A stretch of 64,000 bases of DNA from Sphingomonas aquatilis (GCF_014196115.1 NZ_JACIDB010000006.1:1-64000); one strand, 5' to 3'; counted from the first letter of the stretch, positions 27,112 through 38,819 are shown. Numbers and translations: made by a program. The notes: generated from the letters alone by a model not told the origin.

Positions 27112-27348
27112 GTGCTGATCCGCAATCTCGACGACGCGCTGATCGCCGACTTCCGGCGCGTCGCCAAGGCCAATGGTCGATCTTTGGAAGCCGAGTTGCG
27201 CGAGGCGCTGGCGCAGGCTCGACCTAAGGTGCGGTTGGATGGCGATGCACTCCGAACGCTGGTCCACGGTCTGTGGGCGATGACTCCACCCGAGGCGGCA
27301 GCGGTCGATAGCACCCCGTATATTCGCGAGGCCCGGGACGCAGGATGA
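27103..27348 (+). CDS. FitA-like ribbon-helix-helix antitoxin
   Basis: 81 residues. The N-terminus (MGQVLIRNLDD, then FRRVAKANGRSLEAELREAL) is a ribbon-helix-helix pattern of FitA/VapB type. The C-terminal part, with DSTPYIREAR, would bind the toxin. It overlaps the toxin gene by 4 bp (ATGA), as usual for a TA pair. A Shine-Dalgarno is not clear; the start codon lies within a palindrome. Confidence 0.85.
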   Translation: MGQVLIRNLDDALIADFRRVAKANGRSLEAELREALAQARPKVRLDGDALRTLVHGLWAMTPPEAAAVDSTPYIREARDAG

Positions 27349-27752
27349 TCGTTCTCGACGCGAGCGTCGCGATCAAGTTGGTTACGCGCGAACCGGGTGC
27401 AGAGGCCGTATTGATCCGGGTAGTCGGGGAGGTGGAGCGGATCGCACCCGACTGGTTCCACGTCGAAGTAGCGAACGCGCTGGCCAAAAAAGTGCGGAAT
27501 GATGGCCTGTCCGAAGCCGCAGCGGCGGCGGGTCTGACCGCTGCGCCCGACCTGCTGACCGATACGGTCGCTACGCTATCGTTACTCGACGAGGCCTTCG
27601 CATTGTCTATGCAGGCAGGTCATGCGGTGTATGACTGCCTGTACCTTGTGCTGGCTGTCAGAACTGATGCGATCGTCTTGACGGCCGATGCCGGCATGGC
27701 CCGGGCGGCAAAACGAGTGGGATTGGTCGGGCACGTTGAACTGATCGGTTGA
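27345..27752 (+). CDS. PIN-domain (VapC/FitB-like) ribonuclease toxin
   Basis: 135 residues with the acidic residues of a PIN nuclease: Asp5 (LDAS), Glu41 (VEVANAL), Asp97 (YDCLY) and Asp115 (TADAGM). PIN toxins cleave RNA in a magnesium-dependent way and are silenced by their antitoxin. All four acids are present, so the toxin looks intact. The TA pair follows asd and could be read through from it. Confidence 0.92.
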   Translation: MIVLDASVAIKLVTREPGAEAVLIRVVGEVERIAPDWFHVEVANALAKKVRNDGLSEAAAAAGLTAAPDLLTDTVATLSLLDEAFALSMQAGHAVYDCLYLVLAVRTDAIVLTADAGMARAAKRVGLVGHVELIG

Positions 27753-27769
27753 CGTCGATCCCCCCCTCC

Positions 27770-28030
27770 TCACACCCGCCGGTGTTTACCGCCGTAATGT
27801 TGGCCGACATATTGCCCGATGCGGGCCATTTCGGTGGCGGCGGCGCGGGTGGCTTCGGCGCAGCAGGGCAGCGGATCGCGTTCGGCCTGAGCGGCGCGCA
27901 TCGCGACGCGTTCGGTGAGTTACTCGATGTCGGCGCGGCTGAGCACGTTCTTTTCACGCAGCAGGCACAACAGGCTTTGCAGGATCACGAGGCTCTCGTC
28001 GCCCGTGCCGGTCCGATGCAGGTCCATCAT
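27770..28030 (-). pseudogene. small gene interrupted by an in-frame TAA
   Basis: A strong AAGGAGAG ribosome site precedes an ATG at 28030. The frame encodes 36 residues (MMDLHRTGTGDESLVILQSL..., LREKNVLSRADIE), then TAA at 27922-27920, and continues openly for 49 more codons (LTERVAMRAAQAERDPLPCC..., GQYVGQHYGGKHRRV) to a TGA. A single G-to-T change in a GAA codon would explain the stop. Both halves look like one helical small protein of unknown role. It might also be expressed as a 36-residue peptide. Confidence 0.7.
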
Positions 28031-28165
28031 CGCTCTCCTTGCTTGTTTTGAAGAGAGAGTATGCCTTTTTGGGGAGATTGGGAAGCGGGTAGGTGGAGGT
28101 TTGGGGATGGGCTTTGTGCTGGGTGTGGATCGGTGTTCGTGATGCCGAATTAAGATAGCCTTGTT

Positions 28166-28244
28166 CCGTCACCCCGGACTTGATCCGGGGTTTCGCTTCG
28201 GGGCTCGGGGGAAAAGCGGGACCCTGGATCAAGTCCGGGGTGAC
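28166..28244. repeat. type A inverted-repeat element
   Basis: 79 bp beginning CGTCACCCCGGACTTGATCC and ending CAAGTCCGGGGTGACG; the ends are inverted repeats of each other. It is the same family as the elements at 31061, 38706 and 53099. Apart from it and the broken gene, I see nothing in the gene-free stretch from 27753 to 28351. Confidence 0.85.
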
Positions 28245-28351
28245 GGGTGGGGTGGGGGGCGGCCGCAAGACCCCAGTCTACGATCGGTGCTGGACAGGCG
28301 CGGGATCACGACCCACGTGGGGTCACGCTCGCAACCGATGGATGACGACCC

Positions 28352-29113
28352 TTGGCCCTTTCCCCCACCGATCCGCAGTATTTCGCCAGCTTCGACGGCA
28401 CCCGCATCGCCTATCGCGAGCTGGGCGAGGGGCGGCCCGTCGTCCTGATCCATGGCTATTTCTCCACGGCGGAGGTCAATTGGATCAAATACGGCCATGC
28501 CGGCGCGATTGCGGCCAAGGGCTTTCGCGTCATCATGCCGGACCTGCGGGGCCATGGGTCGTCGGACAAGCCGCATGACCTTGCCGCCTATCCGGCGGAT
28601 GCGCTGATGCGCGACGGGATGGCGTTGATCGCGCATCTAGGGCTGAGCGAGTACGATCTCGGCGGTTATTCGCTGGGGGGGCGGACGACGATGCGGATGC
28701 TCGCCAACGGGGCGAGGCCGCGCCGCGCGGTCATTGCGGGCATGGGGCTGACCGGGATCGTCAGCACGGCGGGGCGCGGCGGTTATTTCCGGCACGTGCT
28801 GACCAACCTCGGCAGCTTCGAGCGCGGGTCGGGCGAGTGGATGACCGAGGCGTTCCTGAAGACGACTGGCGGCGATCCGGTGGCGCTGCTCAACGTGCTC
28901 GAGACGTTCGTCGATACGCCGATCGAGGCGGTCGAGGCGATCGACGTGCCGACGCTGATCGTTGCCGGGATCGACGACGACGACAATGGATCGGGCGCGG
29001 CGCTGGCCGACGCGCTGCCGCAGGCGATCTTCCGCGAGATTCCCGGCAATCACATGAGCGCCGTCACCAAGCCGGAACTGGGCCAGACGATCGCCGACTT
29101 CCTGAGCGCCTGA
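28352..29113 (+). CDS. alpha/beta hydrolase
   Basis: 253 residues with the fold's marks: VVLIHGYFSTAEVNW, DLRGHGSSDKP, and the nucleophile elbow GGYSLGG with its Ser. The catalytic Asp probably lies in IDDDDNGSG and the His in PGNHMS. Substrate unknown; esterase or C-C hydrolase are possible. Start is a TTG at 28352 with no good ribosome site; it could start elsewhere, but a long extra N-terminus is excluded by stops. Confidence 0.88.
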   Translation: MALSPTDPQYFASFDGTRIAYRELGEGRPVVLIHGYFSTAEVNWIKYGHAGAIAAKGFRVIMPDLRGHGSSDKPHDLAAYPADALMRDGMALIAHLGLSEYDLGGYSLGGRTTMRMLANGARPRRAVIAGMGLTGIVSTAGRGGYFRHVLTNLGSFERGSGEWMTEAFLKTTGGDPVALLNVLETFVDTPIEAVEAIDVPTLIVAGIDDDDNGSGAALADALPQAIFREIPGNHMSAVTKPELGQTIADFLSA

Positions 29114-29190
29114 CCACAGGCGCTTGACCAAAAGGGGCGCCCCCGCGCATCGTGTCGGCAACGACAAGAAGTCAGTAGGGGATTGTTTTC

Positions 29191-31023
29191 ATGCGTCTCG
29201 TTTCCACCGCCGCGCTCGTCGCGGCGCTGTTTGCCGCGCCCGTCGCGGCGCAGACTGCACCGGCTGGCCAGGCCGCGCCGGCGAAGCCGACCGCGGCCGA
29301 GGCCGACGCTTATGTCGCTGCGGTCGAGAAAGAGGCCGCCGACCTGTCGGTGCCCGCGCAGCAGACCGCCTGGGTCAACGCGACCTATATCACCGACGAT
29401 ACCGATGCGCTGGCGGCGAAGTCGGGCGCGGAGTTGACCGAAAAGGCGGTCCAATGGGCGAAGGGCGCGGCGCGCTTCAACGGCGTGACCGGCCTGTCCT
29501 ATGACACAAAGCGCAAGCTCGACCTGCTGAAGAATGGCGTCGGCCTGCCTGCGCCGACGACACCGGGTGCGGCGACGGAGCTCGCGACGCTGACGACGCG
29601 CATGTCGTCGCGCTACGGCAAGGGAAAGGGCACGCTGGACGGCAAGCCGATCAACGGATCGGACATCGAGGCGGCGATGGGGACGACGCGCGATCCCGCC
29701 AAGCTGAAGGAGATGTGGGTCAGCTGGAACGACAATGTCGGCGCGCCGATGCGGGCGGATTACACGCGGATGACCGCGATCTCGAACGCGGGCGCGAAGG
29801 AGCTGGGCTTCGCCGATGTCGGCGCGATGTGGCGGTCTGGCTATGATATGACGCCGCAGCAGTTCGAGGCGCTGACCGACCAGATTTGGAAGGAGGTGGA
29901 GCCGCTCTATTTGTCGCTGCACACCTATGTCCGCTGGAAGCTGAACGAGAAGTACGGCGATGCCGTCCAGCCCAAGACCGGGCCGATCCGCAGCGACCTG
30001 CTTGGCAATATGTGGGCGCAGGAATGGGGCAATATCTATGATCTCGTCGCGCCCAAGGGGGCGGGCGACCTGGGCTATGACACCGGCGATCTGCTGAAAG
30101 CGAAGGGCTATGATCCCGTTCGCATGGTGAAGCAGGGCGAGGCCTTTTACTCGTCGCTCGGCTTCGCGCCGTTGCCCGAGACGTTCTGGCAGCGTTCGCA
30201 GATCGTGAAGCCCGCCGATCGCGAGGTGATCTGCCATGCGTCGGCATGGGATATCGACAATATGGACGATATCCGCATCAAGATGTGTACCAAGGTGAAC
30301 GGCGACGACTTCGTCACGATCCACCATGAGCTGGGCCACAATTACTACCAGCGGGCGTACAAGAACCAGCCGTATCTGTACAAGAACGGCGCCAACGACG
30401 GCTTCCACGAGGCGATCGGCGATACGGTCGCGCTGTCGATCACGCCGGATTATCTGGTGAAGATCGGGCTGTTGCAGCCGGCGCAGGTGCCCGCTGCGGA
30501 CAAGGACATCGGCCTGCTGCTCCGCCAGGCGATGGATAAGGTGGCGTTCCTGCCGTTCGGCCTGCTGGTCGACAAATGGCGCTGGGACGTCTTTTCGGGC
30601 AAGATCGCGCCGGGCCAGTATCAGCAGGGCTGGGACGCGCTGCGCCTGAAATATCAGGGGATCGTGCCGCCGGTGGCGCGCGATGAAACCAAGTTCGATG
30701 CCGGTGCGAAATACCACATTCCGGGGACGGTGCCCTATGCGCGCTATTTCCTGGCGCGGGTGCTGCAGTTCCAGTTCTACAAGGCGGCGTGCGAGCAGGC
30801 GGGCTGGAAGGGGCCGCTGCATCGTTGCTCGTTCTACGGCAACAAGGCGGTCGGCGAGAAGCTGAACGCGATGCTGAGCATGGGCCAGTCGAAGCCGTGG
30901 CCGGACGCGTTGCAGGTGATGACCGGCACGCGGCAGATGTCGGGCAAGGCGCTGGTGGAGTATTTCGCGCCGCTGAAGACGTGGCTGGACCAGCAGAACA
31001 AGGGCAAGCCGCAGGGCTGGTGA
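29191..31023 (+). CDS. M2-family peptidyl-dipeptidase (ACE-like)
   Basis: A 610-residue zinc peptidase that removes dipeptides from peptide C-termini. The signal peptide (residues 1-20, ending VAA-Q) directs it to the periplasm. The zinc site HELGH is at 379-383 and the third ligand Glu407 lies in GFHEAIGD; the 28-residue spacing equals that of angiotensin-converting enzyme. The rest of the helical fold runs to the end. It is complementary to the S9 dipeptidyl peptidase upstream. Confidence 0.95.
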   Translation: MRLVSTAALVAALFAAPVAAQTAPAGQAAPAKPTAAEADAYVAAVEKEAADLSVPAQQTAWVNATYITDDTDALAAKSGAELTEKAVQWAKGAARFNGVTGLSYDTKRKLDLLKNGVGLPAPTTPGAATELATLTTRMSSRYGKGKGTLDGKPINGSDIEAAMGTTRDPAKLKEMWVSWNDNVGAPMRADYTRMTAISNAGAKELGFADVGAMWRSGYDMTPQQFEALTDQIWKEVEPLYLSLHTYVRWKLNEKYGDAVQPKTGPIRSDLLGNMWAQEWGNIYDLVAPKGAGDLGYDTGDLLKAKGYDPVRMVKQGEAFYSSLGFAPLPETFWQRSQIVKPADREVICHASAWDIDNMDDIRIKMCTKVNGDDFVTIHHELGHNYYQRAYKNQPYLYKNGANDGFHEAIGDTVALSITPDYLVKIGLLQPAQVPAADKDIGLLLRQAMDKVAFLPFGLLVDKWRWDVFSGKIAPGQYQQGWDALRLKYQGIVPPVARDETKFDAGAKYHIPGTVPYARYFLARVLQFQFYKAACEQAGWKGPLHRCSFYGNKAVGEKLNAMLSMGQSKPWPDALQVMTGTRQMSGKALVEYFAPLKTWLDQQNKGKPQGW

Positions 31024-31060
31024 TGGAGCGGGGTGTTCGGGGCGATTGCTCCGAATGCCG

Positions 31061-31165
31061 CGTCACCCCGGACTTGGTCCGGGATCGATGCCGCGGGGGC
31101 AGCGCCTGAGCCTCAGGCCGTCGCCCTCGCCGCGGAGTGGACCCCGGACCAAGTCCGGGGTGACG
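31061..31165. repeat. type A inverted-repeat element between convergent genes
   Basis: Begins CGTCACCCCGGACTTGGTCC and ends CAAGTCCGGGGTGACG. It lies between the M2 peptidase and peroxiredoxin genes, which point toward each other, so it may end both transcripts. Confidence 0.85.
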
Positions 31166-31208
31166 GAGTGGGTGGGGTGAGCGGAGCGCGTCGCCCACCC
31201 CCTTCGCA

Positions 31209-31688
31209 TCAGAGCGCGTCGAGCAGGTGTTCGGCGCTGCTGACCTTGAATTCGCCGGGGGCTTCGACGTGGAGTTGCTTCACGACGCCGTCTTCGACCA
31301 GCATCGCATAGCGCTGGCTGCGCAGGCCCATGCCGAACTTGCTGCCGTCCATCGTCAGGCCGACCGCTTTGGCGAAATCGCCGTTGCCGTCGGCGAGCAT
31401 CGTGATGCCCTCGGCCTCCTGCGACTTGGCCCAGGCGCCCATGACGAAGGCGTCGTTGACCGAGGTGCAGGCGATTTCGTCCACGCCCTTCGCGGCGAGC
31501 GCGTCGCGCTTCTCGACGAAGCCGGGCAGGTGGCGGGCGGAGCAGGTCGGCGTGAAGGCGCCGGGCACCGCGAACAGCGCGACGGTGCGACCGCGGAAGA
31601 AATCGTCGGAGGACACCTGATCGGGGCCATCGGACGTGACCTTGGTCAGGGTGGCGCTGGGGATCGTATCGCCGACGGTGATCGTCAT
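31209..31688 (-). CDS. peroxiredoxin, PRX5 type
   Basis: A 159-residue thiol peroxidase reducing hydrogen peroxide and organic peroxides. The peroxidatic Cys49 is in PGAFTPTCSARHLPG; the thioredoxin fold continues with SVNDAFVMGAW and GLRSQRYAMLVEDG. No resolving Cys partner of the canonical two-Cys type is obvious. ATG 31688 is better placed after GGAG than ATG 31691. Divergent from the YqgE gene. Confidence 0.94.
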   Translation of the reverse strand: MTITVGDTIPSATLTKVTSDGPDQVSSDDFFRGRTVALFAVPGAFTPTCSARHLPGFVEKRDALAAKGVDEIACTSVNDAFVMGAWAKSQEAEGITMLADGNGDFAKAVGLTMDGSKFGMGLRSQRYAMLVEDGVVKQLHVEAPGEFKVSSAEHLLDAL

Positions 31689-31790
31689 CATGGGTCTCCG
31701 GGTAGAAAGGTTGCGCGCGGGACCGTCGGCCACATCGCCGCCGATTTCAAGCATGGCGCCGGCCGACGGGACGGTTATGGTGGCAAGGTT

Positions 31791-32351
31791 ATGGAAGGTC
31801 CCGTTTATCTGTCCGGCCAGTTCCTGCTCGCGATGCCGGGCATGGCCGATCCGAGTTTCGACCATGCGGTGATCGCGATGTGCGCGCATGACGCGGGCGG
31901 CGCGCTGGGCGTGGGGCTCGGCGCGACGATCGATGGGCTGACGCTGCACGACCTGCTCGACCAGTTCGAGATCGCGCACGGCGCTGCACCGCCCGCCCCG
32001 GTACACTTCGGTGGGCCGGTGGAGCCGCGCCGCGGGTTCGTGCTGCATGCGCTGGATTGGGCGGGACAGGACACGGTCGAGGTAGCCGGGCGGTGGGCGC
32101 TGTCGGGCACGATCGACGTGCTGCGCGCGATTGCCGACGGAACGGGGCCGTCGCGCTACGTCGCCACGCTGGGCTATGCCGGCTGGTCGGCCGGGCAGCT
32201 CGACGCGGAGCTGTCGCAGCCGGGGTGGTTCCATGTCGCGGGCGACGATGCGCTGCTGTTCGACACGCCCGCGCCGCAGCGATGGAGCAGCGCCTTCGCC
32301 AAGGCGGGGATCGACCCGCGGCTGCTGGTGGTGGGCACCGGAACGGCCTGA
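31791..32351 (+). CDS. YqgE/AlgH family protein
   Basis: 186 residues starting MEGPVYLSGQFLLAMPGM. The family marks are the PGMADPSFDHAVIAMC start, a GGPVEP-type segment (HFGGPVEPRRGFVLH), the LGYAGWSAGQLD segment and WF after it. The function of this conserved family is not settled. It ends 6 bp before the palindrome in front of ahcY. Confidence 0.92.
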   Translation: MEGPVYLSGQFLLAMPGMADPSFDHAVIAMCAHDAGGALGVGLGATIDGLTLHDLLDQFEIAHGAAPPAPVHFGGPVEPRRGFVLHALDWAGQDTVEVAGRWALSGTIDVLRAIADGTGPSRYVATLGYAGWSAGQLDAELSQPGWFHVAGDDALLFDTPAPQRWSSAFAKAGIDPRLLVVGTGTA

Positions 32352-32357
32352 CGCGAG

Positions 32358-32377
32358 ATATAAAGATATCTTTATAT
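32358..32377. promoter_or_regulatory. perfect 20-bp palindrome upstream of ahcY
   Basis: ATATAAAGATATCTTTATAT is its own reverse complement. It lies 62 bp upstream of the ahcY start, in a GC-rich surrounding. ArsR-family regulators (SahR type) that sense S-adenosylhomocysteine are known to control ahcY in proteobacteria through AT-rich palindromes, so this is a likely operator; the regulator itself is not in the window. Confidence 0.6.
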
Positions 32378-32439
32378 TTGATCTGTAGAGGCGGAGCGGT
32401 TAGGGGCAACCCATCCAAACCTCTTCAGGAGCATGCCAC

Positions 32440-33867
32440 GTGGCTACTGCGCTCGCGCCCAACGGCACGAACACCGATTACGTCATCAAGGACATCGGCC
32501 TCGCCGATTTCGGTCGCGCCGAAATCAAGATCGCCGAAACCGAGATGCCTGGCCTGATGGCGCTGCGCGACGAATTCGGCGCTGCTCAGCCGCTGAAGGG
32601 CGCGCGCATCACCGGTTCGCTGCACATGACGATCCAGACCGCCGTGCTGATCGAGACGCTGACCGCGCTCGGCGCCGACGTTCGCTGGGCGACCTGCAAC
32701 ATCTTCTCGACGCAGGACCATGCCGCCGCCGCGATCGCCGCGACGGGCGTGCCGGTGTTCGCGGTGAAGGGCGAGAGCCTGGCCGAATATTGGGACTATG
32801 TCGGCGACATCTTCACCTGGGACGGCGACGTCGAGGGTCAGACCGCCAACATCATCCTGGATGATGGCGGCGACGCGACCATGTTCGCGCTGTGGGGCGC
32901 GAAGCTGGAAGCCGGCGCGACCTTCGCCGAGCCGGAGAATGAAGAGGAAGTCGAGTTCCAGCGTTCGGTCAAGGCGTTCATCGCCAAGAAGCCGGGCTAT
33001 CTGACCGAGACCGTCAAGAACCTGAAGGGCGTGTCGGAAGAGACGACCACCGGCGTTCACCGCCTGTACGAGATCGCGAAGAAGGGCGAGCTGCCCTTCC
33101 CGGCGATCAACGTCAACGACTCGGTGACGAAGTCGAAGTTCGACAACCTCTATGGCTGCAAGGAATCGCTGGTCGACGCGATCCGTCGCGCCACCGACGT
33201 CATGCTGGCGGGCAAGGTCGCCGCGGTCGCCGGTTTCGGCGACGTGGGCAAGGGTTCGGCCCAGTCGCTCCGCAATGGCGGTGCGCGCGTCCTCGTGACC
33301 GAAATCGACCCGATCTGCGCGCTGCAGGCGGCGATGGAAGGCTTCGAGGTCGTGACCATGGATGAGGCCGTGAAGCGCGCCGACATCTTCGTCACCGCGA
33401 CCGGCAACGCCGACGTCATCACCGCCGATCACATGAAGGCGATGAAGCCCATGTCGATCGTCTGCAACATCGGTCACTTCGACAGCGAGATCCAGATTGC
33501 GGCGCTGTCGAACTACAAGTGGACCGAAGTGAAGCCCGGCACCGACCTGGTCGAATTCCCGGACGGCAAGCAGATCATCGTGCTGGCCAAGGGCCGCCTG
33601 GTGAACCTGGGCTGCGCGACCGGCCACCCCAGCTTCGTGATGTCGGCCTCGTTCACCAACCAGACGCTCGCCCAGATCGAGCTGTGGACCAAGGGCGAGA
33701 ACTACAAGAACGAAGTGTACGTTCTGCCCAAGCACCTCGACGAGAAGGTCGCTGCGCTCCACCTCGAAAAGCTGGGCGTCCAGCTGTCGAAGCTGAGCGA
33801 GAAGCAGGCCGCTTATATCGGTGTGCCGGTGGAAGGCCCGTTCAAGCCGGATCATTACCGCTACTGA
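32440..33867 (+). CDS. ahcY: adenosylhomocysteinase
   Basis: Hydrolyses S-adenosylhomocysteine to adenosine and homocysteine, clearing the by-product of methylation. 475 residues with the NAD site [13 protein letters not shown], the [10 protein letters not shown] substrate segment, [13 protein letters not shown], and the C-terminal DHYRY. An insertion around 140-190 is typical of the bacterial form. The start is a GTG at 32440 preceded by AGGAG at 8 bp. A strong terminator follows. Confidence 0.97.
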   Translation: MATALAPNGTNTDYVIKDIGLADFGRAEIKIAETEMPGLMALRDEFGAAQPLKGARITGSLHMTIQTAVLIETLTALGADVRWATCNIFSTQDHAAAAIAATGVPVFAVKGESLAEYWDYVGDIFTWDGDVEGQTANIILDDGGDATMFALWGAKLEAGATFAEPENEEEVEFQRSVKAFIAKKPGYLTETVKNLKGVSEETTTGVHRLYEIAKKGELPFPAINVNDSVTKSKFDNLYGCKESLVDAIRRATDVMLAGKVAAVAGFGDVGKGSAQSLRNGGARVLVTEIDPICALQAAMEGFEVVTMDEAVKRADIFVTATGNADVITADHMKAMKPMSIVCNIGHFDSEIQIAALSNYKWTEVKPGTDLVEFPDGKQIIVLAKGRLVNLGCATGHPSFVMSASFTNQTLAQIELWTKGENYKNEVYVLPKHLDEKVAALHLEKLGVQLSKLSEKQAAYIGVPVEGPFKPDHYRY

Positions 33868-33906
33868 TCCGAACGGCGCCCGGTATCGGGTGCTGCGGAT
33901 ACGAAG

Positions 33907-33940
33907 AGGGGCGACACCGCGAGGTGCCGCCCCTTTTTTG
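33907..33940 (+). terminator. rho-independent terminator of ahcY
   Basis: Stem GGGGCGACACC / GGTGCCGCCCC with one A-C mismatch and GCGA loop (33908-33933), followed by six T residues. It begins 40 bp after the ahcY stop. Confidence 0.9.
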
Positions 33941-34079
33941 TTTGCCCAGTGAACCCTTCCGTCACCCGAGCGAGGGCTGGTGTTTCCAGCGGCTCTCGCA
34001 ATGCCTCTTGATGGGGCGATGCCGACCTTCGCTGGGATGACGCCCATGGCCGATCGACATTCGGGACAACGCGTTCATT

Positions 34080-34217
34080 CCTCCCCCGCCAGGGGGAGGT
34101 GGCGCCGCCGGAGGCGGTGACGGAGGGGGCGGATAGGAGTCGCTGCGTAACAGGACGCTACCCTTACCTCCCCCTCCGTCATGCCTGCGGCATGCCACCT
34201 CCCCCTGGCGGGGGAGG
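34080..34217. repeat. pair of inverted type B elements
   Basis: One element at about 34080-34129 (CCTCCCCCGCCAGGGGGAGG start) faces an inverted copy at 34162-34217 (ending CCTGGCGGGGGAGG). The cores carry CCGTCA and GGTGACGG. They fill most of the gene-free stretch between ahcY and the next gene (33868-34315). Confidence 0.85.
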
Positions 34218-34315
34218 ATTTGTCATCACGCTGATTGTCGATCGGCCTGCGGGGAATAGGAATAGTTCGCGGGCTGGCGCCGGACCGATGGGGGCGGTGG
34301 CCCGCCCCCAAGGCC

Positions 34316-34900
34316 TTACTTCGGCGCGGCGCTGCTGGTGGCGGCGCCGGTCGCCGAAGCCGCAGTTGCGGCGGCGAGCTGGGCGGCGGTGATGCCGACG
34401 ATCACCTTGCCGCTGGCGTCGGCGCTGAAGCCGTTGATCGGCAGCTTCACCTCACCCTTGGCGGTGTTGAGCGTCACGAATTCGGCGTCGGCCGACTTGA
34501 TCGTGCCGAGTGCCGCGCCGCCGAGACCGGTGACGGCGGTGCCGGGGACCAGCTTTGCCTTCACCGCGGCCTGGGCCTGCGCCTGCGAGCTGGCGATCGC
34601 CGCGTCGAGCTGTGCCTTGGTCATCGCCATGGCGAAGCCCTTCTCGGTCTTGCCGATCGAGGCCGGCGGCACGGGCACCTGCGCGGTGCCGGTGTTGAGG
34701 ACGATCGCCTGCGGCGTGACGCTGGCGACGGTGCCGAGCGAGACGCCCGCGCTGTCATAGATCGTGGCGCCGACCGTCGGGGTGGTCGCGGTCGCGCTGG
34801 TACCGGCCTGCGCGCTCGCGCCGGCGGCCGGGGCCTGTTGTGCCACAGCCGCGGCGGGCATCAGCATCAGGGTGCCGATCGTCAGGGCCAAGGTACGCAT
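34316..34900 (-). CDS. exported hypothetical protein, PRC-barrel-like repeats
   Basis: 194 residues. Signal peptide (1-20, AVA-Q), then an Ala/Thr-rich linker and two repeats of a short beta unit: VGATIYDSAGVSLGTVASV and VTGLGGAALGTIKSADAEFVTL. This pattern resembles PRC-barrel domains of periplasmic or outer-membrane proteins. The end is an Ala/Ser-rich tail. GGAG lies 7 bp before ATG 34900. Confidence 0.7.
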   Translation of the reverse strand: MRTLALTIGTLMLMPAAAVAQQAPAAGASAQAGTSATATTPTVGATIYDSAGVSLGTVASVTPQAIVLNTGTAQVPVPPASIGKTEKGFAMAMTKAQLDAAIASSQAQAQAAVKAKLVPGTAVTGLGGAALGTIKSADAEFVTLNTAKGEVKLPINGFSADASGKVIVGITAAQLAAATAASATGAATSSAAPK

Positions 34901-34996
34901 CGAGTGTCTCCATTGTTGCTCGTTGTGACAAAGTAACGATGGGATTTCGGATGCGGTTCCGCCCGTTTTTGGCGGCGAGGCGAGTGTCCTTTCAGA

Positions 34997-35346
34997 TCAA
35001 CCGGTTATGGGCAGGCGGACCGTCCCGTCTTCGGCACGCTTCAGCGGACCGTAGCCTAGGACGGCCTCCAGCGGCAGCGGGCCGTAGAGGTGCGGGAACA
35101 GCTGGCCGCCGCGCGATTCCTCCCACTTCAGCGATGCGCCGAAGCTGCCGAGGTCGACCGCGGCGACGTGCAGGTCGGTCTGCCCGGCGAAATGCTTGTC
35201 GACCGTTTCGGTCAGCTGCTCGGCGGTCGACATGTGGATATAGCCATCCGCCAGGTCGACCGGCGCGCCGGCGAAGCTGCCGTCCCGTTCCAGCGCGGCC
35301 ATCTGCTCCGCGGTCAGCACCTTATAGGCGACGAGGGGGAGGGCGC

Positions 35347-35350
<4 letters not shown>
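34997..35350 (-). CDS. DUF952 family protein
   Basis: 117 residues. AYKVLTAEQMAALERDGSFAGAPVDLADGYIHMSTAEQL and the HLYGPLPLEAV end are typical of DUF952, a small family of unknown function distantly like ADP-ribosyltransferases. Its ATG overlaps the gyrA stop (ATGA), so it is likely translated with gyrA. Confidence 0.88.
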
Positions 35351-38169
<2,819 letters not shown>

Positions 38170-38233
38170 GGTGTGACGCTTTCGGATTGTTACAGATGTA
38201 TGGCCCCGGTTTAGGGGCATCCGTTCCGAAAGT

Positions 38234-38265
38234 CACGCGCGCGTACGCACACGCGTACGCGCGCG
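38234..38265. promoter_or_regulatory. 32-bp alternating purine-pyrimidine tract with 13-bp inverted repeat upstream of gyrA
   Basis: The arms CGCGCGCGTACGC (38236-38248) and GCGTACGCGCGCG (38253-38265) are exact inverted repeats around ACAC. The whole tract alternates purine and pyrimidine, so it can form Z-DNA or a cruciform under negative supercoiling. It lies 65 bp upstream of TTG 38169, between gyrA and the end of the preceding gene. No T-run follows, so it is a poor terminator. Confidence 0.6.
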
Positions 38266-38278
38266 GGCCTATAGAGCG

Positions 38279-38578
38279 TTACTTCTTGCAGGCGGCCTTG
38301 TTCGCGTTGCCGGCCTTGCTGCAATTGTAGGTGATCGTCTTGCCCGTGCTGGTCTTGGTGGTGACCATGCGGCCGTTGGCGGCGACGGCGGTCTTGGTCG
38401 TCGTCCGGGTGGTGGCGGTAGGCTTGCCGACCGCGGGCTTGGTGGTCGTGGTCGTCTTGCTGGTGGCGACCGTCTTGGCCTGGGTCTTGGCCTGCATCTG
38501 TGCGCCGGTGGCCATCGCCGCGGAGCCGCAGCAGAGCGAGGCGGTCGCAAGCAGGACGAAGGGCAGGGACGTCTTCAT
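38279..38578 (-). CDS. small exported Lys/Thr-rich protein
   Basis: 99 residues. Signal peptide (1-24, ending AMA-T), a Lys/Thr-rich low-complexity middle with many TTKT motifs, and a C-terminal segment TYNCSKAGNANKAACKK with two Cys that may form a disulfide. GAGAGGAAC precedes ATG 38578. Function unknown; similar small exported proteins are common in sphingomonads. Confidence 0.75.
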   Translation of the reverse strand: MKTSLPFVLLATASLCCGSAAMATGAQMQAKTQAKTVATSKTTTTTKPAVGKPTATTRTTTKTAVAANGRMVTTKTSTGKTITYNCSKAGNANKAACKK

Positions 38579-38705
38579 GGGGTTCCTCTCCACCTTGAAC
38601 GGACGCAACGGGATGGCGTCGTGATGCAGGGGATGCGCCCCGTGGAATAACAACGGGATGGCCGGATCATGACGTTTTCGTCATGTTGGGTGGGCACTTC
38701 GCGGC

Positions 38706-38794
38706 CCGTCACCCCGGACTTGATCCGGGGTCCCGCTTTCATTGGGTGTAGCAGGAGAAGAAGGAGCGGGACCCCGGATCAAGTTCGGGGTGAC
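38706..38794. repeat. type A inverted-repeat element
   Basis: Begins CGTCACCCCGGACTTGATCC and ends CAAGTTCGGGGTGACG. It is 89 bp long and ends 25 bp after the SDR gene stop. Confidence 0.85.
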
Positions 38795-38819
38795 GGTGCG
38801 TTGGTGGGGCGGCTCCCCG

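Noticed and set aside
29050..30822. A 590-codon frame antisense to the M2 peptidase
   Set aside because: The sense strand carries HELGH and the third zinc ligand in correct spacing.
32378..32439. S-adenosylhomocysteine riboswitch in the ahcY leader
   Set aside because: The leader is short and I do not find the conserved core of that riboswitch; the palindrome explains control better.
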